A stretch of 54,064 bases of DNA. It comes from a virus. The notes beneath the pieces are model-generated. The model saw only the letters and a list, made by a program, of their open reading frames with translations. It was not told the DNA's origin and ran no database searches. Each line of letters begins with the position of its first letter. Position 1 is the first letter of the stretch. The DNA is taken from positions 1 through 54,064 of IMG/VR virus record IMGVR_UViG_3300047472_000443. One strand, 5' to 3'. A program made the position numbers and the translations under genes. This document shows, piece by piece, positions 1 to 7,618 of the stretch.

Positions 1-675
1 ATGGCGAGTTCGAACGCAATCGATTGGCCAACCGTGCAGACACGGATCGGCGCCTCGCCCGACGGCAATCCCGGCCCGATCACTTACGGCCTGATCGTCG
101 ATATCGTCGGATCGAAATGCGATGCGGTGGCGAAGAGCCTTGCTCAACATGCCGCCCCGTACGGTATGACTACACCGGCGCGCCTGGCCGAATTCCTTGC
201 GCAGATCGCCAACGAGACCGGCGGGTTCGTACGCTGGGACGAGAATTTGAACTACAGCGTGACCGGCATGGTCAAAACCTGGCCGACGCACTTCACCCAA
301 GCCAAGGCGCTCGTCTGCTACGGCCATCCGGATCAGATCGCCGAATGCGCATATGGCGGGCGGATGGGCAATGGCCCCGAAGGCTGCGGCGACGGCTGGA
401 CTTATCGCGGCCGCGGCGCGCTGCAACTCACCGGCAAGGCGGCCTATGCCAAGTTCGGGCAAGTGCTGGGCCTTGATCTCGTTGCGCATCCCGAGCTGGC
501 CGCCGACCCGTTCGATTCAACCCTGATCGCGCTGGAATTTTTCAAGGAGTTGAAGGTCAACGACGCCGTCGATCAGGGCGATTTCACCAAGGCGCGGCAG
601 TTGACCAATGGCGGCACGATCGGGCTCGAGAATGTCGCGCTGCTGAGGCAGAAATTGCTCTCTGTGTTGGCATGA
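1..675 (+). CDS. GH19 chitinase-like endolysin
   Basis: A 224-residue glycoside hydrolase family 19 protein of the phage-lysozyme/chitinase type, expected to cut glycan chains of peptidoglycan. The catalytic glutamate is probably E72 in NETGGF and the second acid E81 in WDENLNYS; the family substrate-groove motif YRGRGALQLTGKAAY follows at about 136-150. Length fits phage GH19 lysins that lack extra wall-binding domains. No signal peptide is visible, so export would need a holin. It lies on the plus strand, apart from the minus-strand lysis cassette at 7.6-9.5 kb, which has its own M15 endopeptidase, so it may belong to a neighbouring element that begins left of the window. The window starts at its ATG, so its ribosome binding site cannot be seen. 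Confidence 0.9.
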   Translation: MASSNAIDWPTVQTRIGASPDGNPGPITYGLIVDIVGSKCDAVAKSLAQHAAPYGMTTPARLAEFLAQIANETGGFVRWDENLNYSVTGMVKTWPTHFTQAKALVCYGHPDQIAECAYGGRMGNGPEGCGDGWTYRGRGALQLTGKAAYAKFGQVLGLDLVAHPELAADPFDSTLIALEFFKELKVNDAVDQGDFTKARQLTNGGTIGLENVALLRQKLLSVLA

Positions 676-784
676 GCCCTCCCCTCCCGGGAGGGGAGCA
701 TCGTAGCGTATCAAACGAAAACGATGCTTCGCGCTGGTAGCGGAGGACCGCGACCAGCATAACCACCCGGCCCGTTCCTTTAAG
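676..784. repeat. Multi-hairpin intergenic repeat (REP-like)
   Basis: Right after the lysin stop come three consecutive inverted repeats. There is a perfect 20-bp palindrome at 679-698, an 8-bp stem AGCATCGT/ACGATGCT at 697-704 and 721-728, and a 6-bp stem GCTGGT/ACCAGC at 733-738 and 753-758. These are followed by AACCACCCGGCCCGTTCC at 761-778. The last block occurs again, inverted, at the right end of the window (about 53999-54016). I recall this arrangement as a repeated intergenic element of sphingomonads, but that is memory, not a search. The rest of the gap to 1006 is GC-rich and I see no gene in it. Confidence 0.55.
733..747 (+). other. Candidate left attachment core (15 bp)
   Basis: GCTGGTAGCGGAGGA here is identical and in the same orientation to 54019-54033. 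There it covers the 3' acceptor end and CCA of a tRNA next to the serine recombinase stop. A direct repeat of this kind is what prophage ends look like. However, the same bases are part of the hairpin repeat at 676-784, so the match may be incidental. Confidence 0.3.
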
Positions 785-1006
785 GCTTGAACCGACGGGC
801 CGCGCGGGCGGCCCACTCCCCCGATTTACGATCGCAGCTGGGGCTCTCCCGGGCCCGAGCGCCGCCGCGCGTGCGCGGGCCGCCGTGAGGCCCCTCCCCT
901 TCTAAAAATCGTCACCGCACCTGGCGACGGCTGAGCCCCCCCGCTCCAGCCGGCGCTTTCGTGCATCCATCGTCCTTAGAACGGCCGAAAGGCCGCGGAG
1001 GCCGAA

Positions 1007-1087
1007 ATGAGCTTCTTTATGCCCGCGATCAGCCCTGCTGATCGCGAACCTATTGCTGCACTCTGGTTCCGGGTGACCGGCCAATGA
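1007..1087 (+). CDS. 26-residue leader ORF coupled to the next gene
   Basis: ATG at 1007, preceded by a GGAGG-like purine run (about 997-1001), opens a 26-codon ORF (MSFFMPAISPADREPIAALW...). Its TGA overlaps the ATG of the winged-helix gene (ATGA, 1084-1087). The overlap suggests translational coupling, so this could be a leader or a tiny protein in its own right. No family is recognised. Confidence 0.35.
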   Translation: MSFFMPAISPADREPIAALWFRVTGQ

Positions 1088-1740
1088 CGGCAGCCGCAGC
1101 AGCGCGTCCGACGGGATCCCGCGTCCACCGCTACACAAAGACGCTGCGAGGCGAGGAAGGTGGCTTTTTCCGCCCGATCAGCCGGCGAAACGCGAGCAGG
1201 ATCATGCAGGCGGCCGAGAAATTCGAAATGCTCGCGCGCATGCGGGAGCGCCGGGCCCGATCAAGGAAGAAGAATGGCGAGCTGGGCTACGTCGCGATCG
1301 CGGTGTTGCGCGCCCTGCTGTTCCGGTACCAGGACTTCCGGACGGGCCAGATCGATCCCGCGCTGGACACCATAGCCCATTACACAGGGCACAGCGTTGC
1401 GGCGGTGCACGCCGCGATCAAGCGCCTGCGAACACACGGCTTCCTGCAGTGGCTGCGGCGTTATATTCATACGGGGAGAGAGGGGGTCCGTGGGCCCCAG
1501 GTCGAGCAGACCTCGAATGCCTATCAGGTCACGCTGCCAAAGCGGCTAAACGTGCCGATGGCGCCACCGCCAGACGACGATGTGCAGCGGCGCCGCATGG
1601 AGGCCGCTGATACGGAGAGGATGCTCGCGAGCCTGCCGCTGCACGAGCTGCCGGGCCAATTGGTCACCGACGAAGGATTAGCCGGGATCTTGGCCCGGCT
1701 CGGCCGGGCAATCGCTTCAAATGAACGTGGTTCAAATTAA
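1084..1740 (+). CDS. Winged-helix protein, possible replication or regulatory protein
   Basis: A 218-residue basic protein. Residues about 60-125 read as a winged helix-turn-helix: a first helix (GYVAIAVLRALLFRYQDF), a helix-turn-helix around IDPALDTIAHYTGHSVAAVHAAIKRL, and a wing. Such domains occur in plasmid and phage replication initiators and in transcription regulators of alphaproteobacteria; the sequence alone does not decide between them. The start is the ATG that overlaps the stop of the 26-residue ORF. No replication iterons are obvious immediately beside it. The C-terminal 50 residues look helical and acidic/basic mixed. Confidence 0.6.
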   Translation: MTAAAAARPTGSRVHRYTKTLRGEEGGFFRPISRRNASRIMQAAEKFEMLARMRERRARSRKKNGELGYVAIAVLRALLFRYQDFRTGQIDPALDTIAHYTGHSVAAVHAAIKRLRTHGFLQWLRRYIHTGREGVRGPQVEQTSNAYQVTLPKRLNVPMAPPPDDDVQRRRMEAADTERMLASLPLHELPGQLVTDEGLAGILARLGRAIASNERGSN

Positions 1741-1866
1741 AGCGATGAATCACAGCCGGAAGTCTCAGGATATACGGAGAAGCTTCGCTTCGCGCAGTTA
1801 GTGGCATTTCCCCCGAACCGGTCGACCTCCGTAGCGGATCACCAAGCCACCACTGTTCGGCAGGGA

Positions 1867-1904
1867 GTGCCGGCTTGCGCCGGCACGTGCTCTCCGGAGA
1901 GAGC
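1867..1904. repeat. Two tandem hairpins
   Basis: A perfect 8-bp stem GTGCCGGC/GCCGGCAC with a TTGC loop (1867-1886) is followed directly by GCTCTC/GAGAGC with a CGGA loop (1889-1904). There is no T-run, so neither is a classical terminator on either strand. They lie in the gene-free stretch 1741-2306, whose other contents are the integrase remnant at 2015-2098 and the AT-rich repeats at 2227-2279. Confidence 0.45.
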
Positions 1905-2014
1905 ATGCGAAATCCTGAGCTATGGAACCGGGCGTCGCGCGATTTTCGACCGCGTGGGCGCCCAGAGCGGGCCGCCGGGCGCGATTTCACGGGGAGAGGG
2001 AAAACGGGGATGCG

Positions 2015-2098
2015 AGGCCCTGCGCGATTATAAAGGCTCATTTCTGTCCAATCGCTCGCCGGCGCTCGATCTGCTGATCGCGTCGTAAGCGGCCGCGA
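2015..2098 (-). pseudogene. Remnant of a P4-type integrase 3' end
   Basis: About 80 bp closely match the 3' end of the intact integrase at 3779-3860 (roughly 70 of the first 76 bases identical by eye). On the minus strand it reads RDQQIERRRAIGQK and then an in-frame TGA, against RDQQIERRRAIGQEWADI in the intact gene, so it is a dead copy. The rest of the gene is absent. The two copies are in the same orientation and bracket the toxin-antitoxin pair and the 43-residue gene. Confidence 0.75.
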
Positions 2099-2226
2099 CA
2101 CAAGCATCGTGCTCTACACGTCGATTCGGGCGCTTGGTCCGCTGCCCGGCGGCCGAAGCAGCGAGCGAGCGGCTGTTTTAAGGCCAGGTTAACCACCCTA
2201 ATTGAACTAAGCGTTAGGAGTTACGT

Positions 2227-2279
2227 TTATTGCGTATGTTTCGCTTATTTCACTTATTGCGTTTATGTCGCTTATTACC
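2227..2279. promoter_or_regulatory. AT-rich direct repeats upstream of the toxin-antitoxin pair
   Basis: Two imperfect tandem units of 26-27 bp, each beginning TTATTGCG and containing TATGT(TT)CGCTTATT, end 27 bases before the antitoxin ATG. The AT-rich composition contrasts sharply with the surrounding DNA. Position and repetition suggest the operator/promoter region that toxin-antitoxin complexes autoregulate; that role is inferred. Confidence 0.45.
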
Positions 2280-2306
2280 TATAAACCTCTCGGAGGGAGA
2301 CACACC

Positions 2307-2810
2307 ATGGCCGCGCTCGCGATCAAGCTCGACGACGTACACGAGCCGAGTTCTGAAGACATTGAAGCGGCGCGGACCGCTGCCCGCCAGCTGTCGACCT
2401 TCAACAAAGGCAAGCCGGTCAGCTTTACCATGGCCCCAAGCTCGGAAGGCGAAGGCGAAGCCAAGCCCGACCCGATCAGCTTACCTGCCAACATTTTTCG
2501 AGTGCTGATCAATATGCTGGTCGAGATGGGTAACGGCAATGCCGTTGCCGTCGTTCCCGTCACTGCTGAACTTACAACTCAACAGGCTGCCGATATTCTC
2601 AATGTGTCGCGACCGCATCTGGTCAAATTGCTTGAGGCCGAAAAGATACCGTTTCGCATGGTCGGAACACATAGGAAACTACGTGCACAAGACGTGCTTT
2701 GCTATCGAGATAAGACCAGCTTTGAGCAGCGTGCTGCCTTGAGTCAGATGGTGAATTTCGATGAAGAGTTTGGTTTGGATGATGAGCCTATAGCGGCGAA
2801 AGACGACTAA
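2307..2810 (+). CDS. Antitoxin, excisionase/HTH type, of a PIN toxin pair
   Basis: A 167-residue protein with a MerR/excisionase-like helix-turn-helix at about 92-140 (LTTQQAADILNVSRPHLVKLLE, then IPFRMVGTHRKLRAQDVLCY). The N-terminal part is probably flexible. Upstream antitoxins of PIN-domain toxins in this architecture bind their promoter through this domain and cap the toxin with another segment, here perhaps the acidic C-terminus. ATG 2307 is chosen because CGGAGGGAG ends 7 bases before it; an in-frame upstream start at 2265 lies in the repeats. The stop overlaps the toxin start (TAATG), so the two are translationally coupled. Confidence 0.75.
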   Translation: MAALAIKLDDVHEPSSEDIEAARTAARQLSTFNKGKPVSFTMAPSSEGEGEAKPDPISLPANIFRVLINMLVEMGNGNAVAVVPVTAELTTQQAADILNVSRPHLVKLLEAEKIPFRMVGTHRKLRAQDVLCYRDKTSFEQRAALSQMVNFDEEFGLDDEPIAAKDD

Positions 2811-3385
2811 TGCTTATCGGGCGCTACTCGGCATTCCTGGACGCAAACGTCCTCCACCCGGCTTTCCTGCGGGGGGCGTTGCTCTGGTTTGCTGAGGAGC
2901 TCCTTTTCCGACCGGCTTGGTCGGCCGCGGTCCTTGAGGAATGGCAGCGCAGCCTTTTGCGGAGGCTGCCGGATCTTACCGCCGAAAAGCTCGATCTCGT
3001 CCAAGCTCAAATGACCAAGGCGTTTCCGGATGCCGAGATATTTGGGTTCGAAAAAATTACCGAGGCTTTGGATCTGCCCGACGTTGACGACCGCCACGTG
3101 CTGGCAGCGGCGATTGTCGGAAAAAGTCACGGGATAATCACTGCCAATTTGAAGCACTTCCCGGCGGATAAGGTTTCGCCGTTCGGCATCGAGGTCGTTC
3201 ACCCTGACGATTTTATCGTCAATATCGTTGACCTTCACCCAGCCAGAGCTCTGGCTGCCTGCAAGCGGCATCGCGCAGCCATGTCAAAGTCGATGCCTTC
3301 GCCTGATGAATATCTTCAACGGTTCGTCGCCTGCGGCTTGGTCCAAGCTCACGCTCGTCTCGCCGGCAATAAGGATCTTTTATAG
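2810..3385 (+). CDS. PIN-domain toxin (putative ribonuclease)
   Basis: A 191-residue PIN-domain protein, expected to be a Mg-dependent RNase that the product of the preceding gene neutralises. Visible motifs are the first conserved aspartate in AFLDANVL (D11), the acidic pair in DVDDRHVLAAAI (about 91-94), and the final block GIITANLKHFPAD, where N replaces the more common D. It begins at the ATG that overlaps the antitoxin TAA by one base. The C-terminal 50 residues extend beyond the minimal PIN fold. It may stabilise the element in the host or defend it against competing phages; the sequence does not show which. Confidence 0.8.
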   Translation: MLIGRYSAFLDANVLHPAFLRGALLWFAEELLFRPAWSAAVLEEWQRSLLRRLPDLTAEKLDLVQAQMTKAFPDAEIFGFEKITEALDLPDVDDRHVLAAAIVGKSHGIITANLKHFPADKVSPFGIEVVHPDDFIVNIVDLHPARALAACKRHRAAMSKSMPSPDEYLQRFVACGLVQAHARLAGNKDLL

Positions 3386-3558
3386 AAAAATGGAGCGCGG
3401 CAAGCCGCGCCCCACAGGTTCTCTGTACAGCATTGCGGTCCCTGTACGGGAATGCGGACATCCAGAGGTTAGCACCGCGCGCTTAGCACGGCTTAGGATG
3501 TACGCAATATGTAGGACCGCTTTCTCGACGGAACGTCGATTTAAAGAAAGTGAAAAAC

Positions 3559-3690
3559 ATGTCTAAGCCTAAAGTACCGACTCAGGACGCTTTTCGAAGC
3601 TCCGACACCGGCCGCTTCGTGACGGAACGCTTCGCTGAGCGTCATCCGAAGACGACGGAACACGAGCGCATCAAGCATCCTAAGGACTAA
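3559..3690 (+). CDS. Conserved 43-residue small protein
   Basis: ATG at 3559 after AAAGAAAGTG opens a 43-codon gene. Its product contains FRSSDTGRFVTERFAERHPKTT..RI, a pattern I know from many short uncharacterised proteobacterial proteins (SxTGRFV..xxAxxHPxTT). Function is unknown. A stem-loop terminator follows 8 bases after the stop. It lies between the toxin gene and the convergent integrase. Confidence 0.6.
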   Translation: MSKPKVPTQDAFRSSDTGRFVTERFAERHPKTTEHERIKHPKD

Positions 3691-3698
3691 AATTTGGC

Positions 3699-3724
3699 GG
3701 GGCAGCTGGAAAGCTGCCCCGTTT
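3699..3724 (+). terminator. Stem-loop terminator
   Basis: GGGGCAGCT/AGCTGCCCC forms a perfect 9-bp stem with a GGAA loop (3699-3720), followed by GTTTC. It closes the small gene at 3559 and may also serve the convergent integrase from the other side. Confidence 0.65.
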
Positions 3725-3747
3725 CAATGGTTCTGATCGCCGCTGCG

Positions 3748-5037
3748 TCAGTGCGGCAAGAGCTCAGCGGCCAGCAAAAGGCCCTGCGCGATTATATCGG
3801 CCCATTCCTGTCCGATCGCTCGCCGGCGCTCGATCTGCTGATCGCGGTCGTAGGCAGCGGCGACGTCGTTCGCGAGCTGGTGCGCGAGCATCAGCTCGAT
3901 CGTATCGAGATCCTCCTGGCATTTCCGCGCGCGCGCCAGCGCCTTCATCGTGGTGCTGAACGTCGCCCGCCAGCCGTGCGGCACATGCCGTCCGGCAAAG
4001 CCGGCCTCGTTGTACATCGCGCCGATTGTGTTCTTGCCGATCGGCTTGCCGGCCGCCGCGGGAAACGCAAGCTCGCCGGCGCTAACGCCTGCGCCGGCGA
4101 GCGATCGCGCTGCGCGCAGGACGTCGACTGCCTGGCGCGATAGGGGCACAAGGTGGTCGAAATCAGCGAGGGCTTTTTTGCCCACGCTGAGCTTCATCCG
4201 CGCGGCCGGGATCCGCCATAATGGCGAGGACGGGGATGATACCCGATCTTCCCAATCGATTCCTTCAAATTCTTCCCAGATCGCCCCACGAACCACCGCA
4301 GCGCGCACCGAGGTGAGCGCGAGGAACCGCGACGCCAGCTTGACGATCGCCGGCGCACTGGACGCCTCGGCCGATACCAGGACCGCGCGCGCCTGATCCG
4401 GATCCGTCAGCGCCGGTTGCCGGCGCTTCGGCCGCGCCGCCTTCAGCGCCTTCTTCGTCGGTACCGCGGGATTTGTCTCGAGCAGTCCCTCGCCAATCGC
4501 GAAGTCGAAAACCGCGACGATGCGCGTCTGAACGCGCTTCGCGGTCTCGAGCGCTCCGCGCGCTTCGATCGCACGGATCGCGGCGAGCACGATCGGCGTC
4601 TTGATCATGCAAATTTGCAAGGCGCCGATCGTCGGGAAGACATCGCGCTCCAGGCTCTCGATGACGTCGGCAGCATGTACCGTCGACCACCCGCCCAGCT
4701 GCTCGGCATGCCACGCCCGCGCGAGCTGCTCGAATGTGCCATCGTCGGTATTGGCAGCGGCGGCCGCCTCGATCGTGCGCTGGCGGGCGCCGGCGGGATT
4801 GACGCCTTGGCGCAGCTGCCGGCGCGCGTCGTCGCGCAGCTCGCGCGCCTGGGCGAGAGAGATCTCAGGCACGCGGCCGAACACGAGCAGCTGCTCCTTC
4901 CCGCGATAGCGGAAAGACATGCGCATCGTCCTGGTACCGGTCGACGCGACGTGGAGGAAAAGCCCTCCACCGTCGGCGATCTTGTAGGCGCGATCGCGCG
5001 GCTGCGCCGCGCGGATCCCAGCCGCGGTCAGTTTCAT
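3748..5037 (-). CDS. P4-type tyrosine integrase
   Basis: A full-length 429-residue phage integrase. It has the N-terminal DUF4102 arm-binding domain (MKLTAAGIRAAQPRDRAYKI...), a core-binding domain (about 100-200) and a catalytic domain. The catalytic set is visible: R245 in LTSVR, H354 and R357 in PHGWR, H386 in LAHQ, and the tyrosine nucleophile Y396 in AAAYDR. Enzymes of this family usually recombine at tRNA 3' ends. No attachment site is obvious next to it, and the same region carries a large serine recombinase at the other end. Its 3' end is duplicated as a dead fragment at 2015-2098. Confidence 0.9.
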   Translation of the reverse strand: MKLTAAGIRAAQPRDRAYKIADGGGLFLHVASTGTRTMRMSFRYRGKEQLLVFGRVPEISLAQARELRDDARRQLRQGVNPAGARQRTIEAAAAANTDDGTFEQLARAWHAEQLGGWSTVHAADVIESLERDVFPTIGALQICMIKTPIVLAAIRAIEARGALETAKRVQTRIVAVFDFAIGEGLLETNPAVPTKKALKAARPKRRQPALTDPDQARAVLVSAEASSAPAIVKLASRFLALTSVRAAVVRGAIWEEFEGIDWEDRVSSPSSPLWRIPAARMKLSVGKKALADFDHLVPLSRQAVDVLRAARSLAGAGVSAGELAFPAAAGKPIGKNTIGAMYNEAGFAGRHVPHGWRATFSTTMKALARARKCQEDLDTIELMLAHQLANDVAAAYDRDQQIERRRAIGQEWADIIAQGLLLAAELLPH

Positions 5038-5106
5038 AATGGAGTGCTTTCGCCGGTGACGGAGCTTTAAGCTGAAGCTACACCTCAGCCGATGGGGAGG
5101 AGCGGC

Positions 5107-5832
5107 ATGCTCAGTTTAACTATCGGGAAGGCGGATCAAGGTATGGATTGGCTACAATGGTCATCGTCGATCATTGGCTCGATCGCTTGGCCGATCGCCC
5201 TCGTGGTGGCAGCCTATCTTTTAAGGAAACATCTGGCTGAATTGCTGGTCAACATTTCGGAGCTGACCTGGGGCGACAAGAAAGTGACCTTCAAAAAGGG
5301 GTTGGATAATTTGGAACGTCAGGTCGAAACTGCGCCATCCCGAAACCAAGAAGAGCAGCCCCCGCATGCAATCGAACACGGATCTCCCGCGGCTCCAGAG
5401 CATATCGCGATAGGCGACAAGGCTGAGGCAGAGATCGTTCCCGCTGGCGATCAGGCTGCTGAGCGTGCCACCCAACAGGATCAGGATCGCCTCTGGGTGC
5501 GGATGCTCGAGTTATCGCCCGCTGTGGCTGTTCTCGAAACCTGGTCAGATATCGAGAGAAGGATCGACCGTTTCCTCACGCACATCGGGGCGATGGTTGA
5601 CAAAAATCAATCAGTCATTGCCCGCGCAAAGGCACTGTACGATGCGCGGCTCCTGAGCAACGAGGGGATGAAAACGCTGGTGGAACTGCACCGGCTGAGG
5701 AACGCTGCGGCACAGGGTGTACCGGTCTCGGCTATCGATGCCGCTCGCTTTAAGAGTCTGGCCGATAAAATGCTCGCGTTCATCACCAACGGACGCGACG
5801 CCATGATGTTGAAGCCAGACCATGAGTTGTGA
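5107..5832 (+). CDS. Membrane-anchored protein of unknown function
   Basis: A 241-residue protein with one clear transmembrane segment near the N-terminus (SIIGSIAWPIALVVAAYLL, about 20-40), then a basic stretch, a polar linker rich in E, A and P (about 70-125) and a helical C-terminal domain (about 130-240). The topology is that of a small inner-membrane anchor with a cytoplasmic domain. ATG 5107 is chosen because GGGGAGGAG lies 5 bases upstream; a start at 5092 would place that site inside the gene. It diverges from the integrase and stands alone, which fits an accessory or exclusion gene. No family is recognised. Confidence 0.65.
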   Translation: MLSLTIGKADQGMDWLQWSSSIIGSIAWPIALVVAAYLLRKHLAELLVNISELTWGDKKVTFKKGLDNLERQVETAPSRNQEEQPPHAIEHGSPAAPEHIAIGDKAEAEIVPAGDQAAERATQQDQDRLWVRMLELSPAVAVLETWSDIERRIDRFLTHIGAMVDKNQSVIARAKALYDARLLSNEGMKTLVELHRLRNAAAQGVPVSAIDAARFKSLADKMLAFITNGRDAMMLKPDHEL

Positions 5833-5836
5833 GAGA

Positions 5837-5859
5837 GGGACGGAGAAGTCCTCCGTCCC
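5837..5859 (+). terminator. Stem-loop after the membrane-protein gene
   Basis: GGGACGGAG/CTCCGTCCC is a perfect 9-bp stem with a five-base loop, starting 5 bases after the stop codon. It lacks a T-run, so it is a weak or factor-dependent terminator. Confidence 0.4.
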
Positions 5860-5974
5860 GGGACCACTCGAAATCGGCAGTTTTGTGACAAAATCGAGCA
5901 ACGCGCTGCGCGCCCGTACCCTACATCGTACCCGCACTTGAGGCAGCATAGATCTCCGACGCGTTCAGCGCCGG

Positions 5975-6220
5975 ATGAGTGACGATCGCCCTACCGCCAG
6001 CGAGCTCGAGGAGCTGCTCGCTACCATGCTCGCCGGCGTCGTAGGCGGCGACGAGAACGACTGGAAGCGCGCGATCGGCGCGGTCGAGGTCCTCGACATC
6101 GTTTGGCATCCGAAGTGCAACTGGACGGTTAACCCGACCGGCTCGATCGAACAGGTCGCCGCGATCGGGGCGGCGGCCGCGGTTCTCGCGGACGCCCACC
6201 CCTATGCGCGGAAGATCTGA
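5975..6220 (+). CDS. Small hypothetical protein
   Basis: An 81-residue ORF with sensible composition (MSDDRPTASELEELLATMLAG...), predicted mostly helical, with no motif recognised. There is no good Shine-Dalgarno. Its stop abuts the convergent methyltransferase gene with no gap. It could be a real small phage protein or chance; the first is slightly favoured because no other frame is coherent here. Confidence 0.45.
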   Translation: MSDDRPTASELEELLATMLAGVVGGDENDWKRAIGAVEVLDIVWHPKCNWTVNPTGSIEQVAAIGAAAAVLADAHPYARKI

Positions 6221-7030
6221 TCAGCGCCGGTTGGTGATGATCAGCTCTCGCACCTTTTTCGCGCCGCCCGTCGACGCCGTGCTCAGCGACCAGCTGGTTT
6301 CGACTTCTTGGATCTCGAACCGATCGAACACCTCACGCGCGAGCGGCGCGTCGTTGATCGAGAGAACGAAACTGCCGGCGATGCCGGCGAGCTGGTCGGC
6401 CAAGCGCTCGAAATCAGCTGGTGTGAACCCGTCGCCATAATCGGCTTCGCAATTCACGTAGGGCGGGTCGAGATAGAAAAGCGTTTCGGCCGCGTCATAT
6501 CGCTCGATTAACGGCGCGTAGGACAGTTGCTCGATCACGACGCCGGCGAGACGGTCGTGGATCTCCGCCAGCATCGGCTCCAACTTCGTGACGTCGAAGC
6601 GCCCCGGGTTGCGCACGCTGACGCCGAAATTGCGGCCGGTGACCTTACCGCCAAACGATAGCCGCTGCAGATACAGGAAGCGCGCTGCGCGTTCGAGATC
6701 GGTCAGCGCTCTGGCGTCCATGCGACGCAGGCGGTCGAATTCGGCGCGGCTGGTCAGCTGCCACTTCAGCATATCCATGAACGCCTCGTAGTGGCGCTGC
6801 AGGATCCGGAAGAGTGTCGCGACGTCGCCGGACAGATCGTTGATCACCTCGGCCGGCGGCTGGTAGTCGCGGCGGAGGAAGATGCCGCCCATGCCGACGA
6901 ACGGCTCGACGTAGGTCCGGTGCGGGATATTTGCCAAAATGGCGCAGATTCTTTTGGCCAGATTGCGCTTTCCCCCGAGGTAAGGCGCAGGCGGGCTCAC
7001 CGGCTTAACGCCGGTCAATATGGACTCCAT
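6221..7030 (-). CDS. D12-class N6-adenine DNA methyltransferase (Dam-like)
   Basis: A 269-residue class D12 adenine methyltransferase. The AdoMet-binding block VEPFVGMGG lies at 41-49, preceded by APYLGGKR at 15-22, and the catalytic DPPY motif is at 188-191. Length matches Dam-type phage enzymes. No partner restriction gene is present, so it is an orphan methylase that probably protects phage DNA or changes gene expression. The target cannot be told from the sequence; GATC is plausible for the family. It lies downstream of the lysis cassette on the same strand, separated from it by a divergent small gene. Confidence 0.9.
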   Translation of the reverse strand: MESILTGVKPVSPPAPYLGGKRNLAKRICAILANIPHRTYVEPFVGMGGIFLRRDYQPPAEVINDLSGDVATLFRILQRHYEAFMDMLKWQLTSRAEFDRLRRMDARALTDLERAARFLYLQRLSFGGKVTGRNFGVSVRNPGRFDVTKLEPMLAEIHDRLAGVVIEQLSYAPLIERYDAAETLFYLDPPYVNCEADYGDGFTPADFERLADQLAGIAGSFVLSINDAPLAREVFDRFEIQEVETSWSLSTASTGGAKKVRELIITNRR

Positions 7031-7303
7031 GATGTTTTTTGCTCACGAGAACCCCGCCCGGTGCACGGGTAGCGGGGCGATGCGGCACGGCCGGCCGCTA
7101 GTGACGGGTCGTAAGCCCGTTGGTTTCCCGGTTGGCGCCGGGAACCCCCGCTCCGGTCGATCGACCTGCGGTGGTGTCCTATAATCTCTGATTTCCGGGC
7201 CCGCCGCAAGCGGACCGAGCTTGGGGCCGGCGCGCGCGGTCGCGCTGCTCGTCCACATTAAAATATGTGCCGATCGAGTCGACCGCTTGCCAATGTTCTA
7301 TCG

Positions 7304-7618
7304 ATGTTCTCATTGGCGACGGTGAATTCGCCCAAGCTACCTGCCGACGTGATCGAGGCGCTGCGCGTCGTCGCTGCCGCTCTCGACGTCCGCGATGGCG
7401 AACCCATATCGCAACCGCCGATTCGAGCGGCGCTGCGCGTCCTCCTGCCTTATTGCCGGGAGCGCTGGCCACTCGATCAATTCTGGGATGCTTTGAATTT
7501 CGGCGTGAAGCTCGGTCGATCTCAGTCTTTTATCGCATCGCTGAACGGCATTCACCGCCAGATGGGCCTTCCGCCCGGTTGGAAAGCGCCAGACCGTCCC
7601 GGTGGCCTCGACCTTTAG
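7304..7618 (+). CDS. Small hypothetical protein
   Basis: A 104-residue ORF with coding-like composition (PADVIEALRVVAAALDV..., CRERWPLDQFWDALNFGVKL). No family is recognised. ATG 7304 and an upstream ATG 7265 are both possible and neither has a convincing ribosome binding site. A TATAAT hexamer at 7180-7185 is the nearest promoter-like element, without a good -35. The stop overlaps the end of the convergent Rz1 gene. The upstream gap 7031-7303 holds short GC-rich stems and no other ORF that I trust. Confidence 0.45.
   Translation: MFSLATVNSPKLPADVIEALRVVAAALDVRDGEPISQPPIRAALRVLLPYCRERWPLDQFWDALNFGVKLGRSQSFIASLNGIHRQMGLPPGWKAPDRPGGLDL

Noticed and set aside
1861-1904. Hairpins considered as intrinsic terminators of the winged-helix gene
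   Set aside because: No T-run on either strand; kept only as structured repeats.
1801-2088. 95-codon plus-strand ORF
   Set aside because: Spans the hairpins and the antisense of the integrase remnant; no protein-like character.
3395-3410. GCGCGGC-AA-GCCGCGC stem after the toxin gene as a plus-strand terminator
   Set aside because: The loop of two bases is too small for a full stem and the T-rich side is on the minus strand, where no gene clearly needs it.
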